A stretch of 55,066 nucleotides of DNA from the NCBI GenBank assembly GCA_016187125.1, contig JACPKF010000004.1, positions 23,868-78,933 of the forward strand, given 5' to 3'. The notes under the pieces are model-generated. The model worked only from the letters and a program-made list of their open reading frames with translations, did no database searches and was not told the origin of the DNA. Of this stretch, positions 7,692-15,327 are shown one piece after another (positions within the stretch are counted from its first letter, which is position 1; every line of letters begins with the position of its first letter). The DNA is from Candidatus Saccharimonadota bacterium. Its GTDB lineage: Bacteria > Patescibacteriota > Saccharimonadia > Saccharimonadales > UBA10212. The position numbers and the translations under genes were made by a program.

Positions 7692-7976
7692 TTAACCACT
7701 GTGTGTTCTTCTTCGGTTTCGTTCGAGCAACTCTTGAGCTCGCCGGCGCTCGACAAAATCTCTTAACTCGGAAAAATCACCGGTATGTCCTGCTTCAGAA
7801 ACCCTTAGCCTGCTTTCAAGTTCTTCTGGGAAAATTATTGGTTCGAATATAGCCCTATAGAATCCTGCAATAACCTTTCTGCCAATAAGGTTCAGGGTTT
7901 TAGTTCTTTCAGGGGTTTCTGATATTCTGATTATCTTTCTATCATGAAAATCCACCTCAATAACCTGTCTGCCCAT
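7692..7976 (-). CDS. Unknown protein of the heat-shock operon, 94 aa
   Basis: Not recognised. Starts MGRQVIEVDFHDRKIIRI two bases after the grpE stop, with AGGAAAGG in the grpE end as ribosome binding site. The N-terminal half looks like a small beta domain; the C-terminal half is a strongly charged, arginine-rich helix (ELRDFVERRRAQELLERNRRR). Confidence 0.65.
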   Translation of the reverse strand: MGRQVIEVDFHDRKIIRISETPERTKTLNLIGRKVIAGFYRAIFEPIIFPEELESRLRVSEAGHTGDFSELRDFVERRRAQELLERNRRRTHSG

Positions 7977-7978
7977 AT

Positions 7979-8437
7979 CTAACCTTTCCTTACTTTAACC
8001 ATGGCGGGACGAACAACTTCGCTGCCGATTTTGTAGCCTGCTTGCAATTCTTCACTGACAACCTCACGTTCTCCGTCACCGTCCTCCATATGCACCGCTT
8101 CATGCAAACGCGGATCAAACCGCTGACCCACGGTTTTTATCCGCTCCAGCCCGAGCTGATTAAAGGCTGCCTCAAACTGCTTAATAACGCTTTGAACTCC
8201 CTTAAGATAATCGTGATCTTTCAGGTCATTCGGCGCGTGCACCAGGGCTCGTTCCAAGCTATCAATTGCCGGCAAAAGCTCGCGCAAAATTATTACTTTG
8301 TAAAAATTGCCCAGTTTTGCCGTGTCTTCTTCTGTGCGACGGCGAATATTAATTGCGTCGGCCCGCTCCCGCCGCAGTGCCTCTGTGAGTTCGGCAATTT
8401 GTTGCTGCAAGTTTTGAATTGTTGGTTTTTTAGTCAT
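7979..8437 (-). CDS. grpE: Nucleotide exchange factor GrpE
   Basis: A 152-aa GrpE that releases ADP from DnaK. An N-terminal coiled-coil helix (LQQQIAELTEALRRERADA) is followed by the conserved four-helix and beta region, with LLPAIDSLERAL, RFDPRLHEAVHMEDG and the final GYKIGSEVVRPAMVKVRKG. It is short, without the usual acidic N-terminal extension, but complete. The ATG overlaps the stop of the preceding gene by 4 bp. Confidence 0.96.
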   Translation of the reverse strand: MTKKPTIQNLQQQIAELTEALRRERADAINIRRRTEEDTAKLGNFYKVIILRELLPAIDSLERALVHAPNDLKDHDYLKGVQSVIKQFEAAFNQLGLERIKTVGQRFDPRLHEAVHMEDGDGEREVVSEELQAGYKIGSEVVRPAMVKVRKG

Positions 8438-8682
8438 TTTACAGTTCTTTCTTCGCCAGTTGTTTCGTTATTTATAGTTCTAAGACACGCCCTAAGACCC
8501 CAGCTCGATATAACCCTGGCCTCATGCTCAGATAACCCGCTTTGCTTTAGCCGACCTTCAATTCCTAAAGTCGCCTCTGTTACACCAAAACGAGCAATAA
8601 AAGAATCATCAGAACCACCAACAAAAGCTTCTTCCCAGCGAGTTCTAGCATACTGAAAACCTTGCAGTCTTAAACTAGACAT
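8434..8682 (-). CDS. Unknown protein between hrcA and grpE, 82 aa
   Basis: Not recognised. Start chosen at MSSLRLQGFQYARTRWEE, whose ATG overlaps the hrcA stop by 8 bp; the stop overlaps grpE by 4 bp. Soluble and mostly helical (FIARFGVTEATLGIEGRL, LSEHEARVISSWGLRACL). Overlaps on both sides strongly suggest a translated, coupled gene. A role with HrcA or GrpE is guesswork. Confidence 0.65.
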   Translation of the reverse strand: MSSLRLQGFQYARTRWEEAFVGGSDDSFIARFGVTEATLGIEGRLKQSGLSEHEARVISSWGLRACLRTINNETTGEERTVK

Positions 8683-9379
8683 AAATTGTATTCTCCAAGG
8701 TTTTACCGGCGCGGCCAACTAGCGCCATGACATCGCGGTAGCTTTGGCGGGTAGGGCCCAAAACACCAATATAACTGCGGTCAGAAAACGGGCTTTTGAA
8801 GCGGCTAATAATAAGTGAGCAGCCGGCACTGCCGCCAATCGGATTTTCCTGCCCGATATAGACAGATAGTGGTTTATTGGGAGCGGTTTCTAGGAGCCAT
8901 GGCTCTAGGTTGTCCAGAAGCCTGGCAACCTCCTGGACTTGGCCGGGGTGAATAAATTCCGGCTGGCCGAATAGATTAGACAAACCACTCATATAAAGCT
9001 GTTCGCCGATTGTTGCTAAGCCTAAGTTACGAGTTAGCTCCACAAGCGTATCCACGGCGTTGCGGATAGTTTGTTCCGGCAGTCCGCCGCCGGCCACTCT
9101 AGCCGTTAAGGCTCGATCGGCGGCTCTGGGCTTTGATTTAATATCAGCGTCCGACAATTGATTCACATAGTGGCGGTAGCCTTTGTCGGTTGGTATCCGG
9201 CCGGCACTGGTATGAGGCTGCTCGATGTAGCCCTCGCGCTCCAGCTCAGCCATTTCTGATCTGATAGTGGCGCTAGACACACCAAAAACCTTAGCCAGAA
9301 GACTGCTGCCCACCGGGCTGGCGACTTCGGCGTATTGTTCAACTATAGCTTGTAAGATTTTGGATTGTCGGTCAGTCAC
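8675..9379 (-). CDS. hrcA: Heat-inducible repressor HrcA (short form)
   Basis: Repressor that binds CIRCE operators and is kept folded by chaperones. The N-terminal winged helix is clear: RQSKILQAIVEQYAEVASPVGS, VSSATIRSEMAELEREGYI and PHTSAGRIPTDKGYRHYV. At 234 aa it is about 100 residues shorter than typical HrcA, with a reduced dimerisation region, but the C-terminal GPTRQSYRDVMALV block is present. First gene of the operon, directly behind two CIRCE-like sites, so it is probably autoregulated. Confidence 0.93.
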   Translation of the reverse strand: MTDRQSKILQAIVEQYAEVASPVGSSLLAKVFGVSSATIRSEMAELEREGYIEQPHTSAGRIPTDKGYRHYVNQLSDADIKSKPRAADRALTARVAGGGLPEQTIRNAVDTLVELTRNLGLATIGEQLYMSGLSNLFGQPEFIHPGQVQEVARLLDNLEPWLLETAPNKPLSVYIGQENPIGGSAGCSLIISRFKSPFSDRSYIGVLGPTRQSYRDVMALVGRAGKTLENTIYV

Positions 9380-9422
9380 TGCGTTATTAGCTCCTTTTGT
9401 GATAGGTTTAACCTATCACAAA

Positions 9423-9449
9423 TTGGCACTTACTAATTTATAGTGCTAG
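9423..9449. promoter_or_regulatory. Second, weaker CIRCE-like operator
   Basis: TTGGCACTT-N9-TAGTGCTAG, a degenerate copy of the CIRCE inverted repeat with the correct 9-nt spacer, 10 bp from the better site. It lies downstream of the probable -10 region. Confidence 0.6.
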
Positions 9450-9450
9450 T

Positions 9451-9477
9451 TTAATAGAATTAGCACTCGCATGTCAA
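9451..9477 (-). promoter_or_regulatory. Probable hrcA operon promoter
   Basis: On the minus strand TTGACA (9477-9472) is followed after 15 nt by TATTAA (9456-9451). The spacer is short, but the -35 is perfect. It is embedded in the better CIRCE operator, the usual arrangement for HrcA repression. Confidence 0.5.
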
Positions 9478-9486
9478 GAGTGCCAA
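9460..9486. promoter_or_regulatory. CIRCE operator
   Basis: TTAGCACTC-N9-GAGTGCCAA: one mismatch to the consensus TTAGCACTC-N9-GAGTGCTAA. It overlaps the -35 region of the hrcA operon promoter, as expected for HrcA binding. Confidence 0.92.
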
Positions 9487-9710
9487 GACGCACCTTTGGT
9501 GCTCAATTGACAGTTTTCATTTTTCCCCGACACCAAATCTTGAAACTCCGTAATCCGCCGCAGGCGGACTACTCCGCTCTGGATTTAGTACGGGGCAAGC
9601 AATTATCAATGATTTATCATTTATTAGATTGACTGCTACAAGGATTATCCTTGTAGCACTTGTAGCATTAACCACTTATGCTCCTGTTTAACACGTGTTA
9701 AGAGCGCTAG
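9487..9710. other. Intergenic region between gmk and hrcA
   Basis: No gene is seen. It holds a 10-bp hairpin GCTACAAGGA/TCCTTGTAGC (9635-9657), perhaps the end of the gmk transcript but without a T-run. It also holds a CCGCC-rich dyad (9551-9571) and a TTTAGTACGGGGCAAGCAA block (9585-9603) that matches DNA inside murC (17819-17837) at 18 of 19 positions. Confidence 0.6.
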
Positions 9711-10271
9711 TTAAAACCCAGCCGCTTTTTCTACCGCGGCCACTGCCACTTTGGGGCGGTTGTAAGGATTAATTATCAAGTGATCGAAATGACTTTGATA
9801 AGTTAGCTCCTCTTTGGCTAGCTCGAGGCGGGCTTGGATCAATACTTCAGTCTCGGTCGCCCGTTTACGAAACTGTTGTTCTAAAGCTTCCCATTTGTCT
9901 GGTAATAGACAGACTGTAATCGCTTTAGGCCACACTTTTTTTATAGCTAGGGCTCCCCTAACATCCTTGCGCATAATGATATTTTTTCCAGTTCTTTGCA
10001 TTCTTTCAACCGGTTCTTTAAGCGTGCCATAGAGCTGTCCGGTCGTCTCAACCCATTCCAAAAATTCGCCAGATTTAACTTTTTTTTCAAAAGTCGGCCG
10101 GTCAACAAAATAGTAGTCCAGCCCCTCAATTTCACCGGCCCGCATTGGTCTGGTGGTCACCGATGGTAGCTCGAGCCAATCTGGATGTATTTTTAAAAAC
10201 ATTCTGACGATAGTATCTTTCCCGACCCCGGCAGAAGGCCCAGAAATAATCACCAACTTCCCTTTATTCAT
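9711..10271 (-). CDS. gmk: Guanylate kinase
   Basis: Phosphorylates GMP to GDP with ATP; 186 aa. The P-loop is GPSAGVGKDT, an unusual but acceptable A/GxxxxGK variant with D after K. The GMP-binding part includes SVTTRPMRAGEIEGLDYYFV and EFLEWVETTGQLYGT. Its ATG overlaps the stop of the preceding guanylate-kinase-like gene by 4 bp. Confidence 0.88.
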   Translation of the reverse strand: MNKGKLVIISGPSAGVGKDTIVRMFLKIHPDWLELPSVTTRPMRAGEIEGLDYYFVDRPTFEKKVKSGEFLEWVETTGQLYGTLKEPVERMQRTGKNIIMRKDVRGALAIKKVWPKAITVCLLPDKWEALEQQFRKRATETEVLIQARLELAKEELTYQSHFDHLIINPYNRPKVAVAAVEKAAGF

Positions 10272-10987
10272 TCTGTTTCGGGTTTTTTATCTAATAATTT
10301 TAGCAACTGCTGGTAATTATCCTCAGCCGTTTGTCTAGCCAAAGCTTGATCGTCCGGCTGGGAGCCTTTGGCTACTTGTAGTAGTCGCTTGGCGGCCTTG
10401 TCTATGGTGTCATTTAAAACAAAGGCAATTTCCGAATCAGATAAAGCGAACTCGTGAGACACTTTGGCTTCTTCGAGCCGGCCCTGTATCTGCTCAGCGG
10501 TCCATTGACTGGCTTCAGACTGTTTTTTTAACCACTCTTGCCAGTGCTCAAAACTATCGGGTACTATAAAAGCCGCTTTAAAAAATTTAAGCGGCAGTTT
10601 TCTAAATTTTCTGACACCGGCTGGCACCAGAGCCATAACCGAAATACCGCTTGGCGGAAAACTACTAAGCCGAGTGGCGTAAAGATCACCATTGGGCCCG
10701 ATTATTACATCAACCAGCTCGCCACTTTTTAGATCGGAAAGAATTTCGTCTTCTGCCCTGAACAAATAATCAATGTCCGGCCGTTCACCGTAGCGCGGCC
10801 TCCGGGTAGTTTCCCCTACCACTAGCCGAATTTCTGACTCCGATCGGTTCAGGGCCTGAGCAATTACGGTTTTGCCGGTACCACTCGGCCCCACAGTTGC
10901 CAGCAACCTAACTTGTGATATAGCCTGTAAGACTAAAAGGTTAGGCTGATAATTATCGACTAAATTTTGCAGCTGATCGTCTATCAT
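10268..10987 (-). CDS. Guanylate kinase-like protein, divergent
   Basis: A second guanylate-kinase-fold protein, 239 aa, directly upstream of gmk. The P-loop is VGPSGTGKTVIA, and the GMP-binding segment ETTRRPRYGERPDIDYLF is recognisable, as is NGDLYATR. An N-terminal ~30-residue extension and a long helical C-terminal tail (AEEDNYQQLLKLL-like) are extra. It may act on another nucleotide or have a regulatory role. The ATG-TGA overlap indicates coupling with gmk. Confidence 0.75.
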   Translation of the reverse strand: MIDDQLQNLVDNYQPNLLVLQAISQVRLLATVGPSGTGKTVIAQALNRSESEIRLVVGETTRRPRYGERPDIDYLFRAEDEILSDLKSGELVDVIIGPNGDLYATRLSSFPPSGISVMALVPAGVRKFRKLPLKFFKAAFIVPDSFEHWQEWLKKQSEASQWTAEQIQGRLEEAKVSHEFALSDSEIAFVLNDTIDKAAKRLLQVAKGSQPDDQALARQTAEDNYQQLLKLLDKKPETE

Positions 10988-11001
10988 TACTTTTCAGATT
11001 A

Positions 11002-11262
11002 TCACAACTTTTTGTATAGACTGCCGGTAAGGATAAGAAGTAAAAGGCCAGCTCCTAAAAGCAGGAATGGGTGGTTGGCAAAAAAAGTTATTTTGTCGAT
11101 TATGCGCTCAAAACCGTAAAAAGTGGCTACCAGCCCAAAGGCTCCCAGCAAAGTGAACAGCAGTGGAAAACGGCCGAAGGCACTGTCGCGATGCTGAGCC
11201 AGTTTATCCACCACCGGCTTAGGTGCCTCTACTACGGTTTTTGGGTCAAGTGGCAATTTCAT
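11002..11262 (-). CDS. Small two-helix membrane protein
   Basis: An 86-aa protein with a proline-rich cytoplasmic start (MKLPLDPKTVVEAPKPVVDK) and two hydrophobic segments (about residues 33-50 and 65-82). Function unknown. It starts 2 nt after the lepA stop and probably forms an operon with it and the kinase genes. Confidence 0.65.
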   Translation of the reverse strand: MKLPLDPKTVVEAPKPVVDKLAQHRDSAFGRFPLLFTLLGAFGLVATFYGFERIIDKITFFANHPFLLLGAGLLLLILTGSLYKKL

Positions 11263-11264
11263 AA

Positions 11265-13241
11265 TTAATCCCTCCTTAACAATACACTAAAGGCTTCTGA
11301 GGGAATGTCAATTTTGCCGAAGCGTTTCAGGCGCTGCTTGCCTTTCTTTTGCTTGGCCAAAACTTTCTTTTTGCGGCTGACATCACCGCCGTAGAGTCCT
11401 GTAGTTACATCTTTGCGGAAGGCACTGATATCTTCCCGGGCGATAAATTTTCCGCCGATGGCGGCTTGCAGGCTAACTTTAAATTGCTGACGGGGAATAA
11501 CTTGTTTAAGCTTTTCTACCGTTCGGCGCCCGACTCGTTCGGCCTCAGATTTGTGAACCATCATGCTAAGCGCTTCTATCCTCTCGCCAGCGACATAAAA
11601 ATCCAGCCGCGTGAGCTCCCCGGCCCGGTAATCGGCCAGTTCGTAACTAAACGAACCGTAGCCGGAAGTTATACTTTTGAGCTGGTCGTAAAAATCGGTG
11701 ATTAAATTGGCCAGTGGCGCCTCGAAATCTATGATGGCCAACCCCGCCGTTTTATCAGACATTACATAGCTTATACTTTTTTGAGTACCACGAGAGTTAA
11801 TTATTAACTGCAGGACTGCACCAACAAAAACGGCTGGGCAAACGATATCACCTTTGATCCATGGTTCGCGAATTTCTAAGACGGTGGAGGTATCGGGCAA
11901 ATCAGCCGCCGATTTTATGTCAATTGAGCCACCACTTGTTAGACTAACTTGGTAGTCAGTTGAAGGATTGGTGACAATCAAATCCAGATTGTATTCACGC
12001 TCCAGGCGCTCGCGGACAATATCCATATGCAGCAGCCCCAGAAAACCAAGGCGGAGGCCGAAGCCCAGCACCGGCGAATTTTCTGGCGTAAATTGCAGCG
12101 AAGAATCACTAAGGCTAAGTTTTTCTACCGCATCTTTAAGCTCCTGGTACTGCTCGTTGCTACTGGGGAAGAAGCCGGCATAGACAAACGGATGCACCTC
12201 CTTATATCCTTTAAGTGGTGTAGCTTCCATATCTGATAAATGAACATTATTGTTCACGATCGTGAAATTCGTTGGATGTTTTTGTGTGGTGACGGTGTCG
12301 CCGACTTTAGCTTCGCGGGCCGACTTTAGATTAGTCACAACATAGCCAATCTCCCCAGTCGCCAGTTTGGCGACTGGTTTCATGTCGGGATTTAAATAGC
12401 CGACATTTAGTGCCACTGCGTGAGCACCAGTAGCTATCATTTTGATTGAATCCTGTTTGGAAATTTGGCCGTCAACCAGCCGCACATATAAAATAACTCC
12501 TCTATGGTCGTCGAAGTAGCTATCAAAAATCAGCGCCCGGGTCGGCGCCTCGGCCTTGCCCGATGGCGGCGGCACATCGGAAACAACTCGCTCCAAGACT
12601 TGGTCTATGCCCTCGCCAGTTTTGGCACTGATTAGTAAAATATCTTCTTTTTTGCAGCCCAGCAGTTTTACAACTTCTTGGCTAACACGCCCGACATCAG
12701 CTGCTGGCAAATCAATTTTGTTAAGCACCGGGATAATTTTAAGGTCAGCGGCTAAGGCCAGATAAATATTTGACAGGGTTTGAGCTTGCACGCCTTGGCT
12801 GGCGTCAACCACCAAAATGGCACCCTCCACGGCTTCCAGACTGCGGCTGACCTCGTAACTGAAGTCCACATGCCCTGGAGTATCTATCAAGTTGAGTTCA
12901 TACTCAACTTGATCCGTTATCTTTTTACCGTTTACCGTTTTCCATGCGTTTTCCGTTGTCCGTTTACCGTTTTCCTCGGCTAATAGATCATGGTTAATGG
13001 TTAATGCATTGTGAACTGTTAATGGTGAATGGTAAATGTTTGCCCGGTACTTTATTCTTACCGGAGCAAGCTTAATGGTAATGCCGCGTTCTCGCTCTAG
13101 ATCCATTCTGTCTAGGATCTGAGCTTTCATATGGCGTTTTTCAACTGTGCCTGTCAATTCCAACAAGCGATCCGCCAAAGTCGATTTACCATGGTCAATA
13201 TGAGCGATTATGCAGAAATTTCTAATATGTCCCTGATCCAT
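11265..13241 (-). CDS. lepA: Translation factor LepA (EF4)
   Basis: Ribosome-bound GTPase EF4, which can back-translocate ribosomes. It has G1 AHIDHGKST, G2 region RERGITIK, G3 DTPGHVDF, G4 NKID, and the LepA-specific C-terminal domain (GYGSFSYELADYRAGELTRLD). Length is 658 aa against about 600 usually. The excess is a ~45-residue insert (about residues 68-112) between the RERGITIK strand and DTPGH. It is encoded by TTAATGGTTAATG-like repeat DNA, yet the frame is kept open. Confidence 0.97.
   Translation of the reverse strand: MDQGHIRNFCIIAHIDHGKSTLADRLLELTGTVEKRHMKAQILDRMDLERERGITIKLAPVRIKYRANIYHSPLTVHNALTINHDLLAEENGKRTTENAWKTVNGKKITDQVEYELNLIDTPGHVDFSYEVSRSLEAVEGAILVVDASQGVQAQTLSNIYLALAADLKIIPVLNKIDLPAADVGRVSQEVVKLLGCKKEDILLISAKTGEGIDQVLERVVSDVPPPSGKAEAPTRALIFDSYFDDHRGVILYVRLVDGQISKQDSIKMIATGAHAVALNVGYLNPDMKPVAKLATGEIGYVVTNLKSAREAKVGDTVTTQKHPTNFTIVNNNVHLSDMEATPLKGYKEVHPFVYAGFFPSSNEQYQELKDAVEKLSLSDSSLQFTPENSPVLGFGLRLGFLGLLHMDIVRERLEREYNLDLIVTNPSTDYQVSLTSGGSIDIKSAADLPDTSTVLEIREPWIKGDIVCPAVFVGAVLQLIINSRGTQKSISYVMSDKTAGLAIIDFEAPLANLITDFYDQLKSITSGYGSFSYELADYRAGELTRLDFYVAGERIEALSMMVHKSEAERVGRRTVEKLKQVIPRQQFKVSLQAAIGGKFIAREDISAFRKDVTTGLYGGDVSRKKKVLAKQKKGKQRLKRFGKIDIPSEAFSVLLRRD
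12906..13040. repeat. TTACCATT-type repeat inside lepA
   Basis: Low-complexity block built of variants of TTACCGTTT, TTAATGGTTAATG and GTGAACTGTTAATGG. The same words occur between the ABC genes (23710-23811) and near 54912-54960. Here it is translated as an insertion in LepA. Confidence 0.7.
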
Positions 13242-13261
13242 GACCCTTAATTATAACAGAG

Positions 13262-13334
13262 GCGCAACAGGTATAACGTATTTGGTATGATGTATAAAAA
13301 CTATACCTAATACCTGATACTCCATACCGGATAC
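13262..13334. repeat. ATACC-rich repeat between lepA and murJ
   Basis: Repetitive stretch with words such as GTATAACG, CTATACCTAATACC and CCATACCGGATACC, partly self-complementary. It fills the gap between the murJ stop and the lepA start. No gene is seen. Confidence 0.5.
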
Positions 13335-14924
13335 CTACTGGATTTTGATAGGTTTGAGGGCAATTTGTTTGATCTTTTTAGCAATCGGTTGGGCCTCTTC
13401 CAGCCCGAACATCGAAGACACTATAAAATGAACTACAAACGTCGGCAAAACTATAGCTACCAGCTTAGCTCCCAAAACGCTAAAGCCGCGATCGGTACTG
13501 ACAAGCGGTACCAGCGACACCATAATATAAGTCGTTAAAACGGTAAAACCGGTAACTGACAAAGTCCTGCCCACGCCACTCCAAAACTCTACGCCAAATA
13601 GTTTATGGTCTCGCCAGACCATAATAATAAGCAGCAGAAAGACTTCGAAAGCCGCCACAATTGACTGAGCCAAAGCCAGTCCAATTAAGCCGTAGGCGCT
13701 CGGTCTGGCCAGCGTGAAGACCAAGTAGACGTTTAGGCCGATGGCGAACAGCGAAACAAATAGCGGTGTTTTAGTATCTTTTTGGGCGTAAAAGTAGCGC
13801 GAAATGATGGCGTACAGAGTTCTAAAGATAATGGCACCGACTAAAAAGCCCAAAATTAAGGCAATTTCCGGCGCAATATTCTTAAAAATTAACCGGGCAA
13901 AGTAAGCGCGGCCAAAGTAAGCTACCACTCCAACCGGTAAAATAATCCAAATCATGGCCCGCAGAACCATCAAGAAGTCTTTCCGGAATAAATCCGGCCG
14001 ACCTTGGGCTAAGCGATCATTAAGCCTAGGAAAAGCTGCCGTAGCAATTGTCGTACCAATAAGTAATATTGGCACCAGATGCAGCATGTAAGCATTTTCA
14101 TAAAAAGTGATTGAACCTCTACCAAGCACACTGGCCCGATTAGTCTCCACGATACTGTTAATAGAGTCAATGCCTTGATCAATGGAACGTGGCGGCAGAT
14201 TTTTTAAGATGTGCCTAAAGTCCGGACTGCGCAGATTGAAGGTCGGCATATAACGAAAGCCCAAACCACCCAAGCCCAGGAGTACTATCAGAAGCTGCAA
14301 AATTGCTCCAGCCAAGGCTCCAACTCCTAGCCCTACTATGCCGAGACTATCTTTAAAAATATAGACGCTGGCAATGATGCAAACGTTATAAATAATCGGC
14401 CCCAGCGCAAAGAAGAAGAAACGGCCGAAAGTTTGCTGCAAAGATGTTAAAATTCCCGAAATCGTGAATAGCAACGGGTTGAGCGCAACAATCCGCATAA
14501 TGGTTACGGCGTCGTGCATTTGATCGGGGCCAAGATTATTACCGACCACCAGTCTTAGTAAGGGTTCGGTAAAAACTAGCAGGACAACACCAACAACCCC
14601 CATAATAATGCCCAGCAAATTGAGTAGGCCAGAGGTTATTTGCCAGGCTGATTTTTTATCGCCAGCGTGGAGTTTGTCGGCTAAAAAGGGCATAAAGGCC
14701 ACGCCCAGAGCCCCGGCAGCAATGGTATAGAAAAAGAAGTCGGGAATTTTGAAGGCCGCAAAATAGGCATCGGTTGTAATATGGCCCGGGCTATTGAAAT
14801 TACCATTGATAACCTGCGTTCGGATAAAACCAAGTAGCTGGCCGAATAAAGATGCCGCTACCAGCAGGGCCGCGGCACCACTAAGAGAAATACGTTGGTT
14901 AGCCCGGTTTAGCCATCGATTCAT
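13335..14924 (-). CDS. murJ: Lipid II flippase MurJ
   Basis: MOP-superfamily flippase (MviN/MurJ) of 529 aa that moves lipid II to the outer face of the membrane for peptidoglycan synthesis. About 14 hydrophobic segments are present. The family's early block LFGQLLGFIRTQVI, GALGVAFMPFLA and the later AYMLHLVPILLIGTTIATAAFPRL match. The ATG at 14924 follows TAACGGG directly and is covered by leader element copy 2. Confidence 0.95.
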   Translation of the reverse strand: MNRWLNRANQRISLSGAAALLVAASLFGQLLGFIRTQVINGNFNSPGHITTDAYFAAFKIPDFFFYTIAAGALGVAFMPFLADKLHAGDKKSAWQITSGLLNLLGIIMGVVGVVLLVFTEPLLRLVVGNNLGPDQMHDAVTIMRIVALNPLLFTISGILTSLQQTFGRFFFFALGPIIYNVCIIASVYIFKDSLGIVGLGVGALAGAILQLLIVLLGLGGLGFRYMPTFNLRSPDFRHILKNLPPRSIDQGIDSINSIVETNRASVLGRGSITFYENAYMLHLVPILLIGTTIATAAFPRLNDRLAQGRPDLFRKDFLMVLRAMIWIILPVGVVAYFGRAYFARLIFKNIAPEIALILGFLVGAIIFRTLYAIISRYFYAQKDTKTPLFVSLFAIGLNVYLVFTLARPSAYGLIGLALAQSIVAAFEVFLLLIIMVWRDHKLFGVEFWSGVGRTLSVTGFTVLTTYIMVSLVPLVSTDRGFSVLGAKLVAIVLPTFVVHFIVSSMFGLEEAQPIAKKIKQIALKPIKIQ

Positions 14925-15032
14925 CCCGTTAGAACCTCACCCTTGGCTTATAAAAATAATTTAACGTTGGATATCTGGAACAACTCCCACGTAAATTTAA
15001 GATGAAAGTTGCAGGCTGAGGTCTAACGGGAT
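14923..15032 (-). promoter_or_regulatory. Leader element copy 2 (murJ)
   Basis: A 110-nt element with ends ATCCCGTTAGA/TCTAACGGGAT that pair, extended by CCTCA/TGAGG with one bulged base. The 3' strand of the stem holds GTGAGG, the only SD-like sequence for murJ (10 nt before the ATG), and the AT of the ATG. So the stem would block murJ translation. Very similar to copy 3 at the outer ~35 nt of each end; same length without indels. Confidence 0.75.
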
Positions 15033-15036
15033 TCAT
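14929..15036 (-). CDS. Leader ORF, 35 codons, upstream of murJ
   Basis: Open frame starting MNPVRPQPATFIL and ending FYKPRVRF-TAA, with its stop 4 nt before the murJ ATG. A TATAAT box at 15047-15052 puts the likely transcript start 3-4 nt before this ORF's ATG, so the ORF itself is nearly leaderless. Both ends of the peptide match the CNNM leader (QPATF; FYKPRVRF). Confidence 0.5.
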   Translation of the reverse strand: MNPVRPQPATFILNLRGSCSRYPTLNYFYKPRVRF

Positions 15037-15046
15037 ACTGCCCCAA

Positions 15047-15052
15047 ATTATA
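15047..15052 (-). promoter_or_regulatory. -10 box for the murJ leader
   Basis: TATAAT on the minus strand, 10 nt upstream of the leader ORF ATG. The equivalent TAAGAT before the CNNM leader has the same 10-nt spacing. No convincing -35 was found. Confidence 0.5.
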
Positions 15053-15111
15053 AACTAGGTTCCGGCAAAATACCTGAGTAGTTTGAAGTCTTGCACGTAT
15101 TTCGCACTTAG

Positions 15112-15231
15112 CCATTGATGACAGATTGCAGCTCGAGCGAGCGAAAGCTTTCAATCCGAGGGAAGCATAACCATAGTTATGTTGAGTGAGGAATGAAAGC
15201 TTGTAGCCGTTCAGCTGTGATCTGGGGTGAT
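15112..15231. repeat. Large imperfect palindrome
   Basis: Nested inverted repeats: CAGATTGCAGCT with AGCTGTGATCTG outside, AGCTTTCA with TGAAAGCT in the middle and AGCATAAC/AGTTATG at the centre. The whole unit is about 105-120 nt and would fold into one long hairpin. It lies upstream of the murJ leader promoter. Single copy in this window. Confidence 0.65.
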
Positions 15232-15254
15232 GGAAAAGTGCCTTAGTCAAAATG

Positions 15255-15281
15255 AAAGCACCCGCCTAAGGCGGGTGCTTT
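15255..15281 (-). terminator. Hairpin terminator
   Basis: Perfect 12-bp stem AAAGCACCCGCC-TAA-GGCGGGTGCTTT; a further dyad TCCGCCTTCGCCA (15286-15314) lies beside it. It sits just past the end of the small gene at 15328. Confidence 0.75.
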
Positions 15282-15327
15282 ACAGTCCGCCTTCGCCAGT
15301 TGGCGAATGGCGGATTAAATATCTTAT

